Part shown: positions 59,930-64,000 of the stretch, piece by piece
Layout of the letters: the number at the start of each line of letters is the position of its first letter
Position numbering within the stretch: the first letter of the stretch is position 1
Source of the DNA: Sabellastarte sp. h YS-2021
Lineage: Eukaryota > Annelida > Polychaeta > Sabellida > Sabellidae
Reading direction: 5' to 3'
Assembly (NCBI GenBank): GCA_964017235.1
Contig: OZ024928.1
Location: 150,064,881-150,128,880, forward strand
DNA length: 64,000 nt
Position numbers and translations under genes: made by a program
The notes under the pieces: model-generated
The model's input: the letters and a program-made list of their open reading frames with translations, nothing else
What the model was told of the DNA's origin: nothing
The model's database searches: none

Positions 59930-62620
59930 ATAACTGAGTAATAGCAATCTTAGCTACTTTGAGTAAAGGGCTCATAACTCAAAAACTATTGCAGTAACAA
60001 CTTTTTCTTCAAATATGTTGTTCAGCTACTTTGTCCTTAGCTATAAGATGGTACATAGTTTGGGGTCCCATTGCATGCCATAAGTGAGTAATAGCTATTT
60101 TCTCATTTGTAGCTAAATAACAGAAGAAGTAAATGTCAAATATCTTCAAAAGTATTGAAGTTAGGGAAATCTTTTCAAATATGTTGTCCATCTTCTTTTT
60201 GGTAAGCTATCACATACTAAAGTTTCAGACCTGTTGCACCTTGGATAGCTGAGTAATAGCTACTTTGAAATTCTGACTGGTGAGTAAAGCTATTGTAACT
60301 CCAAAACTATTGCAGTTAGAGTATTTTCCTAAAATATGTTGTTCAGCTACTTTGTTCTTAGCTATAAGATGGTACATAGTTTGGGCTTCTATTGCATGCC
60401 ATAAGTGAGTAATAGCTATTTTCTCATTTGTAGCTAAATAACAGAAGAAGTAAATGTCAAATATCTTCAAAAGTATTAAAGTTAGGGAAATCTTTTCAAA
60501 TATGTTGTCCATCTTCTTTTTGGTAAGCTATGACATAGTAAAGTTTCAGACCTGTTGCACCTTGGATAGCTGAGTAATAGCTACTTTGAAATTCTGACTG
60601 TTGAGTAAAGCTATTGTAACTAAAAAAGTATTGCAGTTAGAGTGTTTTCCTAAAATATGTTGTTCACCTACTTTGTTCTTAGCTATAAGATGGTACATAG
60701 TTTGGGGTTCTATTGCTTGCCATAAGTGAGTAATAGCTATTTCCTCATTTGTAGCTAAATAATAGAAGAAGTAAGTGTCAAATATCTTCAAAAGTATTAA
60801 AGTTAGGGAAATCTTTTCAAATATGTTGTCCATCTACTTTTTGGTAAGCTATGACATAGTAAAGTTTCAGACCTGTTGCACCTTGGATAGCTGAGTAATA
60901 GCTACTTTGAAATTCTGACTGTTGAGTAAAGCCATTGTAACTCCAAAACTATTGCAGTTGGAGTATTTTCCTAAAATATGTTGTTCAGCTACTTTGTTCT
61001 TAGCTATAAGATGGTACATAGTTTGGGGTTCTATTGCTTGCCATAAGTGAGTAATAGCTATTTTCTCATTTGTAGCTAAATAACAGAAGAAGTAAATGTC
61101 AAATATCTTCAAAAGTATTGAAGTTAGGGAAATCTTTTCAAATATGTTGTCCATCTACTTTTTGGTAAGCTATAACATAGTAAAGTTTCAGACCTGTTGC
61201 ACCTTGGATAGCTGAGTTATGGCTACTTTGAAATTCTGACTGTTGAGTAAAGCCATTGTAACTCCAAAACTATTGCAGTTAGAGTATTTTCCTAAAATAT
61301 GTTGTTCAGCTACTTTGTCCTTAGCTATAAGATGGTACATAGTTTGGGGTTCTATTGCATGCCATAAGTGAGTAATAGCTATTTTGTTATTTGTAGCAAA
61401 ATCATGACATAAGTAAATGTCAAATATCTTCAAAAGTATTAAAGTTAGGGAATTCTTTTCAAATATGTTATCCATCTACTTTTTCATAAGCTATGACATA
61501 GTAAAGTTTCAGATCTGTTGCACATTGGATAGCTGAGTAATAGCTACTTTGAAATTCTACAGTTGAGTAAATCCATTGTAACTCCAAAACTATTGCAGTT
61601 ACAATATTTTCGTAAAATATGTTGTTCACCTACTTTGTAATTTTTGATAAGCTGGCATGTAGTTCGGGGTTCTATTGCATGCCATAAGTGAGTAATAGCT
61701 ATTTTCTTATTTGTAGCAAAATAATGACATACGTAAATGTCAAATATCTTCAGAAGTATTAAAGTTACGGAATTCTTTTCAAATATGTCATTCATCTACT
61801 TTTTTGTAAGCTATCACATAGTAAAGTTTCAGACCTGTTGCACATTGCATAGCTAAGTAATAGCTACTTTTAAATTGTGACTGTTGAGTAAATCCATTGT
61901 AACGCCAAAACTATTGCAGTTACAGCTTTTTCTTCAAATATGTTGTTCAGCTACTTTTTCCTTAGCTATAAGATGGTACATAGTTTGGGGTTCTATTGCA
62001 TTCCAAAAGTGAGTAATAGCTATTTTCTTATTAGTAGCAAAATAATGACATAAGTAAATGTCAAATATCTTCAGAAGTATTAAAGTTACGGAATTCTTTT
62101 CAAATATGTTATTCATCTACTTTTTTGTATGCTATCACATAGTAAAGTTTCAGACCTGTTGCACATTGCATAGCTAAGTAATAGCTACTTTGAAATAGTG
62201 ACTGTTGAGTAAATCCATTGTAACTCCCAAACTATTGCAGTTACAGCTTTTTCTTCAAATATGTTGTTCAGCTACTTTGTCCTTAGCTATAAGATGGTAT
62301 ATATTTTGGGGTTGTATTGCATGCCATAAGTGAGTAATAGCTATTTTCTTATTTGTAGCAAAATAACAACATAAGTAAATGTCAAATATCTTCAAAAGTA
62401 TTAAAGTTAGGGAAATATTTTCAAATATGTTATTCATCTATTTTTTGATAACCTATCACATAGTAAAGTTTCAGACCTCTTGCACATTGGATAGCCGAGT
62501 AATACCTACTTTGAAATTGTGACTGTAGGGTAAATGCATATAGTTTGGGGTTCTATTGCATGCCATAAGTGAGTAATAGCTATTTTCTTATTTGTGGCAA
62601 AATAATGACATAATTTTTCT
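59930..62620. repeat. 321-bp satellite array, eight units
   Basis: A fixed reference point recurs at 60191, 60512, 60833, 61154, 61475, 61795, 62116 and 62437, giving spacings of 321 (one 320). Each unit is itself two diverged halves of about 160 bp: CAAATATGTTGTTCAGCTAC and CAAATATGTTGTCCATCT recur about 163 bp apart. Inner units (60225-61475) are the most alike. A minus-strand frame of up to 95 codons is open in many units, which follows from 321 being divisible by three and low divergence; I do not call it a gene. The last unit is truncated near 62540. Confidence 0.93.
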
Positions 62621-64000
62621 CAAATAACTGCTTCATCTACTTTTGGGAGAGCTTTCACATGCTGAAGTTTCAGACCCGTAGCTAATTATTCACCTACTCA
62701 AAATGAGTAAATGATAATTATCTCTAAAAGTATTGCGGATATCCAATTTTTATCAAATAACTCATTCATCTACTTTTGGGCGAGCTTTCACATGGTGAAG
62801 TTCCAGACCCGTAGCTAATTACTCACCTACTCAAAATGAGTAAATGTGAATTATCCCTAAAAGTATTGGGGATATCCAATTTTTCTTAAATAACTCATTC
62901 ACCTACTTTTGGAAGAGCTTTCACTTGGTGAAGTTTCAGACCCGTAGCTAATTATTCACCTACTCAAAATGAGTAAATGCTAATTATCTCTAAAAGTATT
63001 GTGGATATCCAATTTTTATCAAATTACTCGTTCATCTACTTTTGGGAGAGCTTTCACATGGCGAAGTTCCAGACCCGTAAGCTAATTACTCGCCTACTCA
63101 AAATGAGTAAATGTGAATTATCTGTAAAAGTATTGCAGATATCCAATTTTTCTCAAATAACTCATTCACCTACTTTTGGGAGAGCTTTTACTTGGTGAGG
63201 TTTCAGACCCGTAGCTAATTATTCACCTACTCAAAATGAATAAATGTGAATTATCTCTAAAAGTATTGCGGATATCCAATTTTTATCAAATAACTCATTC
63301 ATCTACTTTTGGGAGGGCTTTCACATGGTGAAGTTCCAGACCCGTAGCTAATTACTCACCTACTCAAAATGAGTAAATGTGAATTATCCCTAAAAGTATT
63401 GGGGATATCCAATTTTTCTTAAATAACTCATTCACCTACTTTTGGAAGAGCTTTCACTTGGTGAAGTTTCAGACCCGTAGCTAATTATTCACCTACTCAA
63501 AATGAGTAAATGCTAATTATCTCTAAAAGTATTGTGGATATCCAATTTTTATCAAATTACTTGTTCATCTACTTTTGGGAGAGCTTTCACATGGTGAAGT
63601 TCCAGACCCGTAGCTAATTACTCACCTACTCAAAATGAGTAAATGTGAATTATCCCTAAAAGTATTGGGGATATCCAATTTTTCTTAAATAACTCATTCA
63701 CCTACTTTTGGAAGAGCTTTCACTTGGTGAAGTTTCAGACCCGTAGCTAATTATTCACCTACTCAAAATGAGTAAATGATAATTATCTCTAAAAGTATTG
63801 TGGATATCCAATTTTTATCAAATTACTCGTTCATCTACTTTTGGGAGAGCTTTCACATGGTGAAGTTCCAGACCCGTAGCTGATTACTCACCTACTGAAA
63901 ATGAATAAATGTGAATTATCTCTAAAAGTATTGCAGATAGCCAATTTTTCTCAAATAACTCATTCACCTACTTTTGGGAGAGCTTTCACTTGGTGAATTT
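62621..64000. repeat. 133-bp satellite with 266-bp dimer organisation
   Basis: CAGACCCGTA recurs at 62671, 62804, 62937, 63070, 63204, 63337, 63470, 63603, 63736 and 63869, a period of 133 (one 134). Adjacent monomers alternate between two types (ACATGGTGAAGTTCCAGACC and ACTTGGTGAAGTTTCAGACC), so the true unit is a 266-bp dimer. The array continues past the right edge. Confidence 0.95.

Noticed and set aside
59930..64000. CRISPR-like regular spacing
   Set aside because: Whole units are repeated without unique spacers; this is a satellite, and the DNA is animal.

Overview
This is an AT-rich animal nuclear sequence with long introns, few exons and many dispersed repeats. A Delta-type Notch ligand, tRNA-derived SINEs with a conserved 3' tail, and mobile elements carrying internal tandem arrays (the 'pearl'/Helentron-derived architecture known from bivalves) point to a lophotrochozoan, most likely a bivalve mollusc. 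That assignment is inference. I saw no prokaryotic genes, rRNA, CRISPR array or plausible free-standing tRNA gene. Most open frames in the window are chance frames in non-coding or repeat DNA.

Genes. The left 8 kb holds the first four coding exons of a Delta gene on the minus strand: a signal peptide exon (7969-8028), an MNNL exon (7174-7473), a small exon finishing MNNL (4915-4975) and a DSL-domain exon (1215-1472). Reading phases agree across all three introns. The EGF repeats, transmembrane segment and tail lie beyond the left edge. On the plus strand, three phase-consistent exons (19416-19485, 27006-27115, 29081-29127) make up the last 74 codons of an unidentified protein, followed by an ATTAAA polyadenylation signal at 29199. 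Its upstream exons should lie between 8 and 19 kb; a secretory-signal-like first exon at 11110-11174 is one weak candidate. A reverse-transcriptase-like fragment is at 29450-29694 on the minus strand.

Repeats. From 14 kb rightwards the window is dominated by mobile DNA. There are four SINE copies (14.3, 14.7, 17.2 and 32.0 kb), one with a perfect 15-bp target duplication and one split by a small insertion. There is a foldback element (15.05-16.21 kb), a MITE (35.6-36.2 kb) and a possible TIR element (36.27-39.14 kb). At least three families share one build: a palindromic left end, a tandem-repeat core, and a right end that repeats half of the left palindrome in inverted orientation near a hairpin. 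Family 1 (146-bp core) has five copies, family 2 (TTATCTCCC ends) has three or four, and family 3 (351-bp core) has one. One family 1 copy sits inside a family 2 relic, which reveals the empty site. The right end (59.7-64 kb) is a satellite: eight 321-bp units, then 133-bp monomers alternating as 266-bp dimers and running off the edge. All three unit sizes appear to derive from one ancestral unit of about 160 bp.

The most interesting material is this set of elements: shared terminal design, nesting, apparent exchange of left ends between cores, and cores dense in nuclear-receptor half-sites. No coordinated gene system (operon, defence or biosynthetic cluster) is visible.
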